35,486 nucleotides of DNA. Origin: Bacilli bacterium (lineage in GTDB: Bacteria > Bacillota_I > Bacilli_A > RF39 > UBA660). The position numbers were made by a program, and so were the translations under genes. Location of the stretch: contig SKFZ01000005.1 in NCBI GenBank assembly GCA_007117695.1, positions 1-35,486 on the forward strand, read 5' to 3'. Positions 17,563 to 27,151 of this stretch are shown here, in pieces; position 1 is the first letter of the stretch; every line of letters starts with the position of its first letter. The notes under the pieces were generated by a model, which searched no databases, was not told where the DNA came from, and worked only from the letters and a program-made list of their open reading frames with translations.

Positions 17563-18750
17563 CTATTTTTTAATTTTCATCATATCTAATTTTGTTAGTT
17601 TAATAGGAACTTTAATATAAACAACCTGCCTTGGGTGTCTAACGACATCAATCTTATTTTTTTCTTCATCTAAAATCTCATCAATGACAAAATCAAATTC
17701 ATTTAAATTAGGACCAAAAAAAGTTACATGTTCTCCTTTTTTAAAGTGATTTCTTTGTTCAATTTTTGCATAACCATCATTGTATTCTAAAATGATACCT
17801 AAAAAGTCTTGGTTGGAAAGTTCAACACGACCGTTATAATATTGGCTATCTTTATTAATGTTACCATCTAAAAACTGAGTTATAGAATCTCTATTAGCAA
17901 CATTAAAAAGAACCTTTTCATACTCACTATTATATTCATAAACACCTTTAGAAACATATTCATCTATTGCTCTTCTATAAATAGATACAACGGTTGCTAT
18001 ATAATATATCGATCTCATTCTTCCTTCAATTTTCAAAGAAGTTATGTTAGCATCTATCATTTGATTTAAATATTTGAGTTGTGATAAATCTTTAGTACTT
18101 AAAGTAAATGGTTTTTCACCAGTTAAATCATTTTTAAAACTACTTAATAGATCAAAATCCCATCTACAAATTTGACTGCATCCACCTCTATTACTATCTC
18201 TTTTAGTGAAAACATTTGATAAAACACATCTACCACTATATGAAGAACACATGGCACCATGAACAAAAACTTCAATTTCAACACCAGTTTTATCGATTAT
18301 TTCAGTTATTTCATTTAAACTTGCTTCACGGGCCAATACAATTCTAGTAACTCCTTTTTTCTTAAAAAAAGAAACACTTTCATAATTAACTGTTGACTGC
18401 TGAGTCGACAAATGAATCTCAAGTCCAACTTCATTTGCAATAGGTATTATGCTTGGATCACTTATTATGATTGCATCCACACTAACTTTTTTTAAATATT
18501 TTAAGTATTCTTTTAAAGCGTCTATCTCCTCATTATGAAGAGCAATATTCACAGTAACATATAATTTTTTGTTCATTTCTTTAGCAATATCAGCTGCTTG
18601 CTTTATTTCTTCATCACTAAAATTAATAGCATTAGCACGCAATGAAAACAAACTTCCACCTATATAACAAGCGTCTGCTCCATATAAGTAAGCGATTTTC
18701 AATCTTTCTAAGTCTCCGGCCGGGGCTAGCAATTCCGGTTTATTCTTCAT
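17563..18750 (-). CDS. trhP2: U32 family peptidase-like tRNA hydroxylation protein (TrhP2/YrrO-like)
   Basis: PELLAPAGDLERLKIAYLYGADACYIGG...HGAMCSSYSGRCVLSN...NRGGCSQICRWDF. Confidence 0.88.
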   Translation of the reverse strand: MKNKPELLAPAGDLERLKIAYLYGADACYIGGSLFSLRANAINFSDEEIKQAADIAKEMNKKLYVTVNIALHNEEIDALKEYLKYLKKVSVDAIIISDPSIIPIANEVGLEIHLSTQQSTVNYESVSFFKKKGVTRIVLAREASLNEITEIIDKTGVEIEVFVHGAMCSSYSGRCVLSNVFTKRDSNRGGCSQICRWDFDLLSSFKNDLTGEKPFTLSTKDLSQLKYLNQMIDANITSLKIEGRMRSIYYIATVVSIYRRAIDEYVSKGVYEYNSEYEKVLFNVANRDSITQFLDGNINKDSQYYNGRVELSNQDFLGIILEYNDGYAKIEQRNHFKKGEHVTFFGPNLNEFDFVIDEILDEEKNKIDVVRHPRQVVYIKVPIKLTKLDMMKIKK

Positions 18751-19594
18751 CTTTTTTTACCTTATAAATAGTTTTTTTGTTTAAAAAACCAGTATCAGTA
18801 TTGTATTTTTCATCTATCATAGATGATGCTGATTTTATACCTTCTTTTTTAATTTTAATTAATATTTCATGTACTTCATCACTATTTAGAAAAATTGAAT
18901 TAAAAACAAAATAATCTGAAACCAATTCATTTACAAAAGGAAGTCCATTAAACATTTTAGCTGTAAAAACAGTGAAAGTATCATTTTCTTCAATTATAGG
19001 ATAATCACTACCTTCTTTGTGAATATAATTGACTTTTGAATCATCTATAATATCAAATTCCTCTTTATAATATGTTAACAACATTCTTTTAGATGTGAAA
19101 ATTGGTTGATATCCAAATATTGGAACAAAAATATTTGAACTACTACTTTTACTAATTTGGTTAATCTCATCTTTGGTAATTTCATAAGAAAGCATAGTGC
19201 TGCTAACACCATTTTGGTACCAAAACTCGCTTGTCATATAATTAGTAGTCATGTGCTCCTGATTCCATACTAAATTTATTTTCAAATTATTACGATTTTT
19301 AATGTTCACTAAAGAAACATCATAGAAAAATACTCCATCAATATTACTTTCTTCTAATTTAAACAAAACTTCAGTCAAAAATTTAATGTCATCATTATGC
19401 ATGTTTTTATTCAAAGACACATAAACTTTTTTGTTTTTACTTTTTAAAAACTCTATTTCATTAAATAATTCTTTTTCTTTGTATGAAAAATTAACATTAA
19501 CACTCAAGTTCTCTAAACTTAAAATGTATCCGTCTACTAATTCATAACATTTTTTTATCTCTTTTTTACTCCCTGGCATAACTATTAAGTTCAT
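18740..19594 (-). CDS. trhP1: U32 family peptidase-like protein (TrhP1/YrrN-like)
   Basis: Syntenic with B. subtilis yrrN; U32-like fold pattern (KKVYVSLNKNMHNDDIKFL, VPIFGYQPIFTSKRMLLT) without the Cys cluster. Confidence 0.75.
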   Translation of the reverse strand: MNLIVMPGSKKEIKKCYELVDGYILSLENLSVNVNFSYKEKELFNEIEFLKSKNKKVYVSLNKNMHNDDIKFLTEVLFKLEESNIDGVFFYDVSLVNIKNRNNLKINLVWNQEHMTTNYMTSEFWYQNGVSSTMLSYEITKDEINQISKSSSSNIFVPIFGYQPIFTSKRMLLTYYKEEFDIIDDSKVNYIHKEGSDYPIIEENDTFTVFTAKMFNGLPFVNELVSDYFVFNSIFLNSDEVHEILIKIKKEGIKSASSMIDEKYNTDTGFLNKKTIYKVKKDEE

Positions 19595-19609
19595 TTCATC
19601 ACCTCTTAA

Positions 19610-19641
19610 AAAAATAAGTACAATAATTATTTTTTTGTACT
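19610..19641 (-). terminator. Possible intercistronic attenuator/terminator between trmR and trhP1
   Basis: Minus-strand stem AGTACAA...TTGTACT followed by TATTTTTTT; the loop is long and A/T-rich, so uncertain. Here the transcript runs trmR then trhP1. Confidence 0.35.
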
Positions 19642-20196
19642 AATACTTATTTTATCACCTATATTTAAAAACTTTGTTTCGTAATCTTTATTTTCTTCTA
19701 AAAATTTTATATATAAGTTTAGTTTTCTAACTAAACCTTTAACATTTTTACTTAAACTTTCATAGTCGGCATCCAACATACCATGGAAATTTAAATTATC
19801 TGTTATTATAAATCCATTGTCACTCAAATTATTTTTGAATCTCTCAAAAAAATTAATATTTTGACTTTTTGCAGCATCTATAAATATCAAATCATATTTT
19901 TTATCTACTTTAAAATCAAAAGCATCAATATTAAATATATTAATATTTTTAGTTAAATTATATTTTTCAATATTTTTCAGTGCCATTTTATATCTTTCTT
20001 CATCTCTTTCAATAGTGTCTATGCTTACATCGCAAAGTCCTGCCATATTAATTGCTGAATAACCTACTGCACTACCAATTTCCAACACATTTTTTATATC
20101 ATTATTATTAATGAAATCAATCAAAAACATTAACGTCTCATCTTCAATGATCGGAATATTTTTTTCTAGTGATTCCTTTTTTAATTTTTTATACAT
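19627..20196 (-). CDS. trmR: SAM-dependent O-methyltransferase (TrmR/YrrM-like)
   Basis: NVLEIGSAVGYSAINMA...YDLIFIDAAKSQNINFFE...DNGFIITDNLNFHG; conserved neighbour of the U32 pair. Confidence 0.85.
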   Translation of the reverse strand: MYKKLKKESLEKNIPIIEDETLMFLIDFINNNDIKNVLEIGSAVGYSAINMAGLCDVSIDTIERDEERYKMALKNIEKYNLTKNINIFNIDAFDFKVDKKYDLIFIDAAKSQNINFFERFKNNLSDNGFIITDNLNFHGMLDADYESLSKNVKGLVRKLNLYIKFLEENKDYETKFLNIGDKISISTKK

Positions 20197-20197
20197 A

Positions 20198-21253
20198 TTA
20201 ACAACTAAAATTAAATTGTCTTAATTTTCTATTATGTTCATTATAGTTTTCTGAAAAATATGTTTTATTATCACTAGTATCACAAACATTGGCGAAGAAA
20301 TATAAATAATTAGTGTCAGAAGGGTTAAGTGCTGCTTTTATTGAAGCTTCACCTGGCATACCACCTGGTCCTGGTGGTAAGTTATCGTTTTGATAAGTAT
20401 TATATGGATGATCTACTTTTGTATCGGCAGTAGAATATACGCTCTTCCACTCACCAAGTGCATAACCTAGTGTTGCACAACTTTGAAATTTCATTCCTAT
20501 GTTTAGTCTATTATGAAAAACACCTGACACAATTGGTCTGTCTTCATCTAAAATAGCCTCATACTCAACTATCGATGCTAATGTTAATACTTCATGAAAA
20601 CTCAAACCTGAAGCATCGATATCTTCTTTATACCTGTTATATATTACATTCATTTGGTCTAACATCCTAAAAGCAATATTTCTTGGACTAACATTTTCAT
20701 TTAAAAGTTCGTATGTCGATGGAAATAAGTAACCTTCCAAAGAGTAAATTATATTTTGATTCTTTACATCATTATTAATAAATTCATATTTTTCAATTAC
20801 TTCATCAACAAACTCATCACTAGTCCACACTTTCATGACATCTTCTTTACTATTAGTAGTCACATTTGCCGCGATCTCAGCAATTTGATTTAAATTTCTT
20901 CCCTCTGGGACCCTAAGCATAACAGATTCAGATGAACTTTGGCATCCTCTTTCTAACACTTCAATAATTTTAACTGTTCCCATGCTTTTATCTAAATTAT
21001 ATTTGCAAACTTCTAGTTTAGTTGGATTCATTAATCTAACTAAAACTTTGTAATAAAACTCTGATCTAATCAAATCACTTTCTTCAAGTTTAGACCCTAA
21101 TGTTGAATATGTTGAATTCTCTGGAACTTCAAAAACTACAAGACTATCTTCTTTAGAAGTTGGACTTGTATTATATCTAAACATAAACCATGGGACCATT
21201 ATTAAAATTGCCACCATTACTATAACTGATTTTACTAAAAAATTATTATTCAT
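20198..21253 (-). CDS. mltG: Endolytic transglycosylase MltG
   Basis: LEGYLFPSTYELL, LTLASIVEYEA, PYNTYQNDNLPPGPGGMPGEASIKAALNPSDTNYLYFFAN. Confidence 0.93.
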   Translation of the reverse strand: MNNNFLVKSVIVMVAILIMVPWFMFRYNTSPTSKEDSLVVFEVPENSTYSTLGSKLEESDLIRSEFYYKVLVRLMNPTKLEVCKYNLDKSMGTVKIIEVLERGCQSSSESVMLRVPEGRNLNQIAEIAANVTTNSKEDVMKVWTSDEFVDEVIEKYEFINNDVKNQNIIYSLEGYLFPSTYELLNENVSPRNIAFRMLDQMNVIYNRYKEDIDASGLSFHEVLTLASIVEYEAILDEDRPIVSGVFHNRLNIGMKFQSCATLGYALGEWKSVYSTADTKVDHPYNTYQNDNLPPGPGGMPGEASIKAALNPSDTNYLYFFANVCDTSDNKTYFSENYNEHNRKLRQFNFSC

Positions 21254-21277
21254 AATTACTCTCCTTTAAAAAAGAGC

Positions 21278-21565
21278 CTATTGCTCATTTTTCAAAAATT
21301 CTGATTGGGCTTCTTTTAATACTAATTCAACTAATTTCCAATCTTTTTCGGTTTCAATTGGTATTAAGTTTATTCCTTTTTCCACTTCATCATACATTGA
21401 AGCATATGTTTTTAAATTGCCTTCCTCATCTTCTTCATTATCAGTATAAACCATAAATTTCTTGTTATCTTCAGATTCAAAAGTAAGTACAACATCTACC
21501 TTTTTCTTACTTCCGTCTTCTAACATAACCTCAAAACTCATTTCTTCTAACTTTTTACTTTCCAT
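21278..21565 (-). CDS. DUF1292 family protein (YrzB-like)
   Basis: VVLTFESEDNKKFMVYTDNEEDEEGNLKTYASMYD; syntenic position. Confidence 0.85.
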   Translation of the reverse strand: MESKKLEEMSFEVMLEDGSKKKVDVVLTFESEDNKKFMVYTDNEEDEEGNLKTYASMYDEVEKGINLIPIETEKDWKLVELVLKEAQSEFLKNEQ

Positions 21566-21992
21566 TTTTATCTCTCCTATCTAAATAACTTTGTAAAATT
21601 ATATTGGCTGCTAAGGAATCTTTTTTTTGTTTTCTTTTCTTCCTAGAAACATTACCTTCAAGCATATATAAATCTGCCGCTTTACTTGATAATCGCTCAT
21701 CTTGCATAACTACATCTATATCAATGTTTGATTCTAAAATTTCTTTAAATTCCATTGTGATTTCCGCTCTCATTCCAATTGTATTATTCATGTTTTTTGG
21801 AAAACCTAATACAATTTTTGAAACATTATATTCTTCAATTATTTCTTTAAGTGGTTTTATTAACAAACTATAGTCTTCGTTGTTAAACCTAATAGTATCA
21901 AAACTATTAGCAACTGTCTTTGTAATATCAGACATTGATATTCCAAGGGTTTTGGTCCCTAAATCAAGACCTATTATTCTATCATTTGACAT
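21555..21992 (-). CDS. ruvX: Holliday-junction resolvase-like RuvX/YqgF
   Basis: RIIGLDLGTKTLGISMSD...IVLGFPKNMNNTIG...QDERLSSKAAD...KDSLAANIILQSYLD. Confidence 0.94.
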   Translation of the reverse strand: MSNDRIIGLDLGTKTLGISMSDITKTVANSFDTIRFNNEDYSLLIKPLKEIIEEYNVSKIVLGFPKNMNNTIGMRAEITMEFKEILESNIDIDVVMQDERLSSKAADLYMLEGNVSRKKRKQKKDSLAANIILQSYLDRRDKNGK

Positions 21993-22221
21993 ATTTTCTC
22001 AAGATTGTCTCAATAAGTTCATGTCTCTCAAACTCTGTTAGTTTACCACGGGCATTTTTATAAGACGTAATATACCCTGGATCCCCACTCATCAAATAGC
22101 CTGTTATTTGATTAATTGGATTATATCCTTTTAATTCAAGTATTTGAATTACCTCAATTAATGTTTTTTCAATAAGTTTATCACTTATTTCTTCTCTCTT
22201 ATAAACCCTAGTTCTATCCAT
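21982..22221 (-). CDS. ireB: IreB family regulatory phosphoprotein (UPF0297)
   Basis: LEVIQILELKGYNPINQITGYLMSGDPGYITSYKNARGKL-type UPF0297 signature. Confidence 0.93.
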   Translation of the reverse strand: MDRTRVYKREEISDKLIEKTLIEVIQILELKGYNPINQITGYLMSGDPGYITSYKNARGKLTEFERHELIETILRKYVK

Positions 22222-22348
22222 ATTACCACCTAAACTAATTTTAACACTTTACCTTTTTTTTTGCAAACCTCTTTTTTGTATAAAAAACATTTTTTTAATC
22301 TAATATTTCACACAAAAATTAGACTTATTAATTTATTATATACTAAAA

Positions 22349-22370
22349 ACAAGTGAAAATTTTCACTTGT
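22349..22370 (-). terminator. Intrinsic terminator of alaS
   Basis: Palindrome ACAAGTGAAAATTTTCACTTGT followed by TTTT on the minus strand. Confidence 0.75.
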
Positions 22371-22375
22371 TTGTT

Positions 22376-24130
22376 TTATTTCAAAACAGCTTTTATTCTT
22401 CTAAGTCCAGAACCAATTGATTCTTCTTTTTTGATTTTAAATTCTCCTAGCTCACTAGTATTTTTAACATGTGGCCCACCACAAAACTCTTTTGAAATAT
22501 CACCAATAGAATAAATATCAACAGTGTCACCATATCTTTCGACAAAAGCAGCCTCTGCATCAGTTTTTAATGCATCGTCTTTACTCATTGTCTTTTTAGT
22601 AACATCTAATCCCATATTTATATATTCATTAACTATTTTTTCAACTTCATTTAGTTGTTCTTTAGTTACTTTTTCAGGATTTGGAAAATCAAATCTTAAC
22701 CTTTGTTCATTAATGTTACTTCCTCTTTGACAAACATGATCACCTAATACTTCTTTTAAAGCGGCATTTAATAAATGGGTTGCTGTATGGTATTTTGCAT
22801 TAATCAAACTATCTGATGAAAGCCCACCTTTAAATTTACCACTAACACCTTGTCTTGATTTTTCTTGATGTTCCTTAAACTTTTTCTTAAAACCTTCTAA
22901 ATCCACATTAATTTCTTTTTCATTAGCAAGCTCTACTGTTAGCTCTATTGGAAATCCATAAGTATCATATAACTTAAATGCTTTTTCACTATCAATTATA
23001 TTATTGTCTAAATTTGAAATTATTTTATCAAATTCTCTTAACCCTTTTTCAAGAGTTTTTGAAAACTTATTTTTTTCGTTTGCTAAAACCTCATAAACAA
23101 CTTTTTCATTAGATTTTATTTCACCATAATATTTACTATACTGATTTATTACTATATTTGCTAAAACTTTTTCAAAATCGCTATCAATATCAATGTTAAG
23201 TTTTTTCGCATATCTAATAATTCTTCTAATTAACCTTCTTAAAATATAACCTTGATCACTATTTGAAGGCCTTATACCAGCAGGATCAGATGCGATAAAT
23301 ACTACCGCTCTAATATGGTCGGCTATAATTCTAATTTCTTTCGAAAACTCATCATAACTACAACCCGATATTTCTACTATTTTATTAATTAACTCTAACC
23401 AAATAGAAGATAAATAGTTATCATCTACATCTTCCAATATAGACGTGATTCTTTCAACACCCATTCCAGTATCAACATTTTGTTGCTTTAGTGGAGTGTA
23501 AGTTCCATCTACATTTTTATTAAACTCCATAAACACATTATTCCAAATTTCAACCCAATTATCATCTTCAGGATCAAAATGAGCTGGGGTCTTTTCATCA
23601 CTTCTATAATAAAATATTTCAGTATCAGGACCACAAGGCCCAGTGTTAGAAACAGGACCCCACCAATTATCTTCTTCGCCTAAGTATGCTATTTTGTCAT
23701 CTGAAAAGCCGAGGCTTCTCCATACATCAGCACTAAATTCATCAGCACTCACTGTATCATTACCTTTAAAAACACTTACAGCTAACTTATCTTTACTAAT
23801 GCCTAATTCTTTAGTTAAGAATTCAAAACTATATTTAATAGACTCTTCCTTAAAATAATCACCGAGTGACCAATTACCAAGCATTTCAAAAAATGTATGA
23901 TGGGTTTTATCACCAACCTCATCTAAATCATTAGTTCTTACACACTTTTGGTAATTTACTAACCTATTTCCTTTTGGGTGCTCTTCACCCATCAAAAAAG
24001 GTACTAAAGGCTGCATTCCGGCAGTAATGAATAAACTAGTCGGATCATTTTCAGGTATTAATGATGAACTAGGTATTTGTTTATGATTTTTCTTTATAAA
24101 AAATTCAATATATTTCTCTTTTACATCCAT
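22376..24130 (-). CDS. alaS: Alanine--tRNA ligase, compact form lacking the C-Ala domain
   Basis: SLFITAGMQPLVPFLMGEEHPKGNRLVNYQKCVRTNDLDEVGD; NTGPCGPDTEIFYY; YHTATHLLNAALKEVLG; CGGPHVKNTSELGEF. ORF stops at the end of the editing domain. Confidence 0.95.
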   Translation of the reverse strand: MDVKEKYIEFFIKKNHKQIPSSSLIPENDPTSLFITAGMQPLVPFLMGEEHPKGNRLVNYQKCVRTNDLDEVGDKTHHTFFEMLGNWSLGDYFKEESIKYSFEFLTKELGISKDKLAVSVFKGNDTVSADEFSADVWRSLGFSDDKIAYLGEEDNWWGPVSNTGPCGPDTEIFYYRSDEKTPAHFDPEDDNWVEIWNNVFMEFNKNVDGTYTPLKQQNVDTGMGVERITSILEDVDDNYLSSIWLELINKIVEISGCSYDEFSKEIRIIADHIRAVVFIASDPAGIRPSNSDQGYILRRLIRRIIRYAKKLNIDIDSDFEKVLANIVINQYSKYYGEIKSNEKVVYEVLANEKNKFSKTLEKGLREFDKIISNLDNNIIDSEKAFKLYDTYGFPIELTVELANEKEINVDLEGFKKKFKEHQEKSRQGVSGKFKGGLSSDSLINAKYHTATHLLNAALKEVLGDHVCQRGSNINEQRLRFDFPNPEKVTKEQLNEVEKIVNEYINMGLDVTKKTMSKDDALKTDAEAAFVERYGDTVDIYSIGDISKEFCGGPHVKNTSELGEFKIKKEESIGSGLRRIKAVLK

Positions 24131-24134
24131 GGTG

Positions 24135-24683
24135 TCACTCTCCTATTATTTTTTTAGCCTCTTTTATTAAAGCTTCTTTTTGTTTGTCATTAACAACTTT
24201 AAAATCATAATCATCAAAGTTATCAAGTCCTGTTTCTGTTCTATGTTTCTTTTGTTTACTATTTAATTCCTCTTCAAAATATGGTCTGTTTATATGAATC
24301 ACAGATACATCTTTGAAATTATTTTTAATTTCAGTTACCTCAAGTTCAAACCTTGTATCAGCGATTATTACTATGTCAAAGAAAAACGAATAAACTTTAA
24401 TATCTTCTTTTATTCTATTTATAAATAAAAGTTCATCTACCTTATTTCTAATTATGTCTGTTCCTAAAACTTGTAAAAGTTCCCTTGGTTTAGTATCTTC
24501 ACTACCATCCCAAGATGAAATCATTTTCGCATAATCTTTTATATAAGTTGAAAAATGAAGGATAATAGTACTTTTTCCTTCTTTTTCAAATTCTTCTTTC
24601 ATATAGCTAGCAAGAGTATCTTTACCATGTCTTGCCTTGCCACATACCATATAAACTTTTGCTTGTTTATTTTTTAATTCCAT
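24135..24683 (-). CDS. Deoxynucleoside monophosphate kinase-like P-loop protein
   Basis: VCGKARHGKDTLASYM P-loop variant, LLQVLGTDIIRNKVDE, IIADTRFELEV; resembles dNMP kinase-type families. Confidence 0.65.
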   Translation of the reverse strand: MELKNKQAKVYMVCGKARHGKDTLASYMKEEFEKEGKSTIILHFSTYIKDYAKMISSWDGSEDTKPRELLQVLGTDIIRNKVDELLFINRIKEDIKVYSFFFDIVIIADTRFELEVTEIKNNFKDVSVIHINRPYFEEELNSKQKKHRTETGLDNFDDYDFKVVNDKQKEALIKEAKKIIGE

Positions 24684-24688
24684 ACTCA

Positions 24689-25234
24689 CTAAACCGTCAT
24701 TAATTCTTCTTCTTTAGCTTTAAACTTATCATCTACAAGTTTGTTATATTTATCTATTAAATCCTGAACATCTGCTTGACCTGCTTTTATATCATCTTCA
24801 CTAAAGTCATCCATCTTTTTTATTTCATTATTTGCCTCTTGTCTAGCATTTCTAAGGGCAATTCTTGCATCTTCAGCAATAGATTTAGCATTCTTCACAT
24901 AATCACGTCTTGTCTCTTCAGTTAAAGCTGGAATAGTAATAAAAACAAATTCACCATTATTAGTTGGATTAAGACCTAAATTAGCCTCAACAATTGCCTT
25001 TTCAATTTCTTTTAATGCCCCTTTGTCAAATGGCTTAACAAATAATTGTCTAGCCTCTGGAACACTAACATTAGCAACTTGATTAAGCGGCGTTGGAACA
25101 CCATAATATTCAACTTGAACCCCATCTAGCATAGACGGATTAGCACGACCCGCTCTGATTTTTAAAAGCCTATCTTCCATCTTTTCAATAGCTTCTTCCA
25201 TCTTCATTTCCGTTTCCATCAAAATATTTTCCAT
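24689..25234 (-). CDS. frr: Ribosome recycling factor
   Basis: LLKIRAGRANPSMLDGVQVEYYGVPTPLNQVANVSVPEARQLFVKPFDK. Confidence 0.97.
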   Translation of the reverse strand: MENILMETEMKMEEAIEKMEDRLLKIRAGRANPSMLDGVQVEYYGVPTPLNQVANVSVPEARQLFVKPFDKGALKEIEKAIVEANLGLNPTNNGEFVFITIPALTEETRRDYVKNAKSIAEDARIALRNARQEANNEIKKMDDFSEDDIKAGQADVQDLIDKYNKLVDDKFKAKEEELMTV

Positions 25235-25302
25235 ACAATCATCCTCTTTCTCATGTTTTTAATTATACAAACTATAGTTTTTAAAGTCAATTTTAATTAA
25301 TA

Positions 25303-25692
25303 TTATAAACACTCTTGCTCATCTACAACTTCATTGATTTCTGAATTAACTTTACATAAATTAATTATATCAAAAGAAGCATATATTTGAATATTTCCTT
25401 CTTCATCAATAAAAACGGTTGCACTATTAGGTTTTTCACCATCTAAAATTAATTCATCATACAAATTTGTCGTCCCATCAAACATTGGATTAACCTCCAT
25501 AGTACCATCCAATATATAGTTTCTATCATAATAATTTTGAGCAGCCCTCTCAATACCATTAACGCTTTTCTTATATGTCTCGATAGTTGCGTTTCTATTT
25601 AAATTTATAAGTATTGGAGCAGTTATTGTTATTATGACCCCTAAAATAACAATTATCATTAATAATTCTATTAAGGTAAACCCTTTTTTCAT
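25303..25692 (-). CDS. Type IV prepilin/pseudopilin-like protein
   Basis: MKKG|FTLIELLMIIVILGVIITITAPILI: canonical class III prepilin motif; C-terminal Cys pair. Confidence 0.85.
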   Translation of the reverse strand: MKKGFTLIELLMIIVILGVIITITAPILINLNRNATIETYKKSVNGIERAAQNYYDRNYILDGTMEVNPMFDGTTNLYDELILDGEKPNSATVFIDEEGNIQIYASFDIINLCKVNSEINEVVDEQECL

Positions 25693-25743
25693 ATTATCAC
25701 CTATTAACATTTTATCATAAAAGTCACAAAAAAATAAAAGAAA

Positions 25744-26649
25744 TTACTTACTTTTATTTGATTTAATATGCTCATTTTTAGCTAAATTTGAAAGTTTGAT
25801 TAAATAATCTTTTAAATTTTCATAAATTTCTTTATCTGAAAAGGCCAAAGAATCTATATCCACATATATATCGTCATAAGACTCGAACACTTCTTCTCCA
25901 TAAATAGAATATTCATTAATATCTTTAGTTGAATATATTTCACCTTTTTTGGTAAGTCTCATTGAATTTTTAATTACTCTTTTGTTTAAACTAACATTTT
26001 TCCCAATGAAAAAATCATCTGAAAATTCAATGTCATCAGCTTTTAAAATAACAACTTCTAAAAAATCATCAAAATTAGCATCTTGAACATTTTCTTTTTT
26101 TCCTTTAACACAAGAACTTCCCATCATTCTTTTTTCCGTATTATGGAATTTTTTCAAACTTTTTTGGAACCTCTTTTGTAGAATATCGCCTTTATTTGAT
26201 CTTATCATAACAAATGAAACGTTTTTCATTTTATTAGTCTGCTTTCTCAACAAAACCATATTTAATTTTAAATCAAATATATAGTTACCTTCTATATTTA
26301 AATTACTTTTTAATAACTTGTCACAATTTAAATTAAAACTTTCTTTTAATATAGCAAGTTTATTTTCTAAAATGTTGAAGTCAATATCAGCATCATTATT
26401 ATTAAATCGATTTAAATCGCTTCTCAAATTTAAAATTACTGATTTTATTACATTGATCTCATTAGTGTTTGCTATTTCGCTGATTTTTTTAAGCACAATT
26501 TCTGCATCTTTTAAATTTGAAAGCATTATTGAAATATAAGTTTCTTCTTCACCTATATTTAAATCTCCAAAATTTACTAAAAGTTCGTTTTCAAACTCTT
26601 CAAACACATCATTTATTAATGTTGATAACTCTAAAACGTTTTTTCTCAT
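25744..26649 (-). CDS. Hypothetical protein, no recognised family
   Basis: 301-aa ORF in operon orientation; helical N-terminus; no motif recognised. Confidence 0.65.
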   Translation of the reverse strand: MRKNVLELSTLINDVFEEFENELLVNFGDLNIGEEETYISIMLSNLKDAEIVLKKISEIANTNEINVIKSVILNLRSDLNRFNNNDADIDFNILENKLAILKESFNLNCDKLLKSNLNIEGNYIFDLKLNMVLLRKQTNKMKNVSFVMIRSNKGDILQKRFQKSLKKFHNTEKRMMGSSCVKGKKENVQDANFDDFLEVVILKADDIEFSDDFFIGKNVSLNKRVIKNSMRLTKKGEIYSTKDINEYSIYGEEVFESYDDIYVDIDSLAFSDKEIYENLKDYLIKLSNLAKNEHIKSNKSK

Positions 26650-26664
26650 ATGCGACTCCTTAAA

Positions 26665-27102
26665 TTAATTATTCTGTTCTATTAAATTAACAAAGCTTTT
26701 TAAAAAAGACTCATCATTTTCGGTTGTTCTTTTTTTAATCTTTTTATGTTTTTTCTTTTTTCTAACGCTCTCTTTAACTAAGTGTCTTTCAAATAGTAGT
26801 CTTTCAATATTATTTTCATCAAATACTAAGCCATTTGGACTAATTGGATAAGCACCCTTAGTTAACAAAATTGAAGCTAATCCAAAATCATTAGTAACGA
26901 CAATATCACCTTTTTTAACATCTTTTACAATTTTTAAATCAACACTATCAATTCCTTTAGAAACCATGACTATCTTACTATAGTCACTATAAAGTTCATG
27001 ACTAGTATCTATAAACATAATTACTTCTATTTCTCTTTTAATGCATTCACTTTCAATTATATTTTTGACAGGACATGCATCGGCATCTACTAAAACTCTC
27101 AA
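26665..27102 (-). CDS. YaiI/YqxD family (DUF188) protein
   Basis: (M)RVLVDADACPVKNIIE...GDIVVTNDFGLASILLTKGAYPISPNG; likely TTG start at 27102 after AGGTG. Confidence 0.92.
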   Translation of the reverse strand: MRVLVDADACPVKNIIESECIKREIEVIMFIDTSHELYSDYSKIVMVSKGIDSVDLKIVKDVKKGDIVVTNDFGLASILLTKGAYPISPNGLVFDENNIERLLFERHLVKESVRKKKKHKKIKKRTTENDESFLKSFVNLIEQNN

Positions 27103-27151
27103 ACTAATCACCTAACCTAATAGTAGCACAAAAAGTGTGCTGTAGCATACT

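Noticed and set aside
22299-22323. Small inverted repeat TCTAAT...ATTAGA upstream of ireB
   Set aside because: Six-bp A/T-rich stem, expected by chance at this base composition.
22222-22375. Possible frameshifted remainder of alaS (C-Ala domain)
   Set aside because: Only ~150 nt, contains the alaS terminator and the ireB promoter region; too short for the ~290-residue missing segment.
24131-24134. T-box or other aminoacyl-tRNA-sensing leader for alaS
   Set aside because: alaS starts 4 nt after the dNMP kinase-like gene; no leader space.
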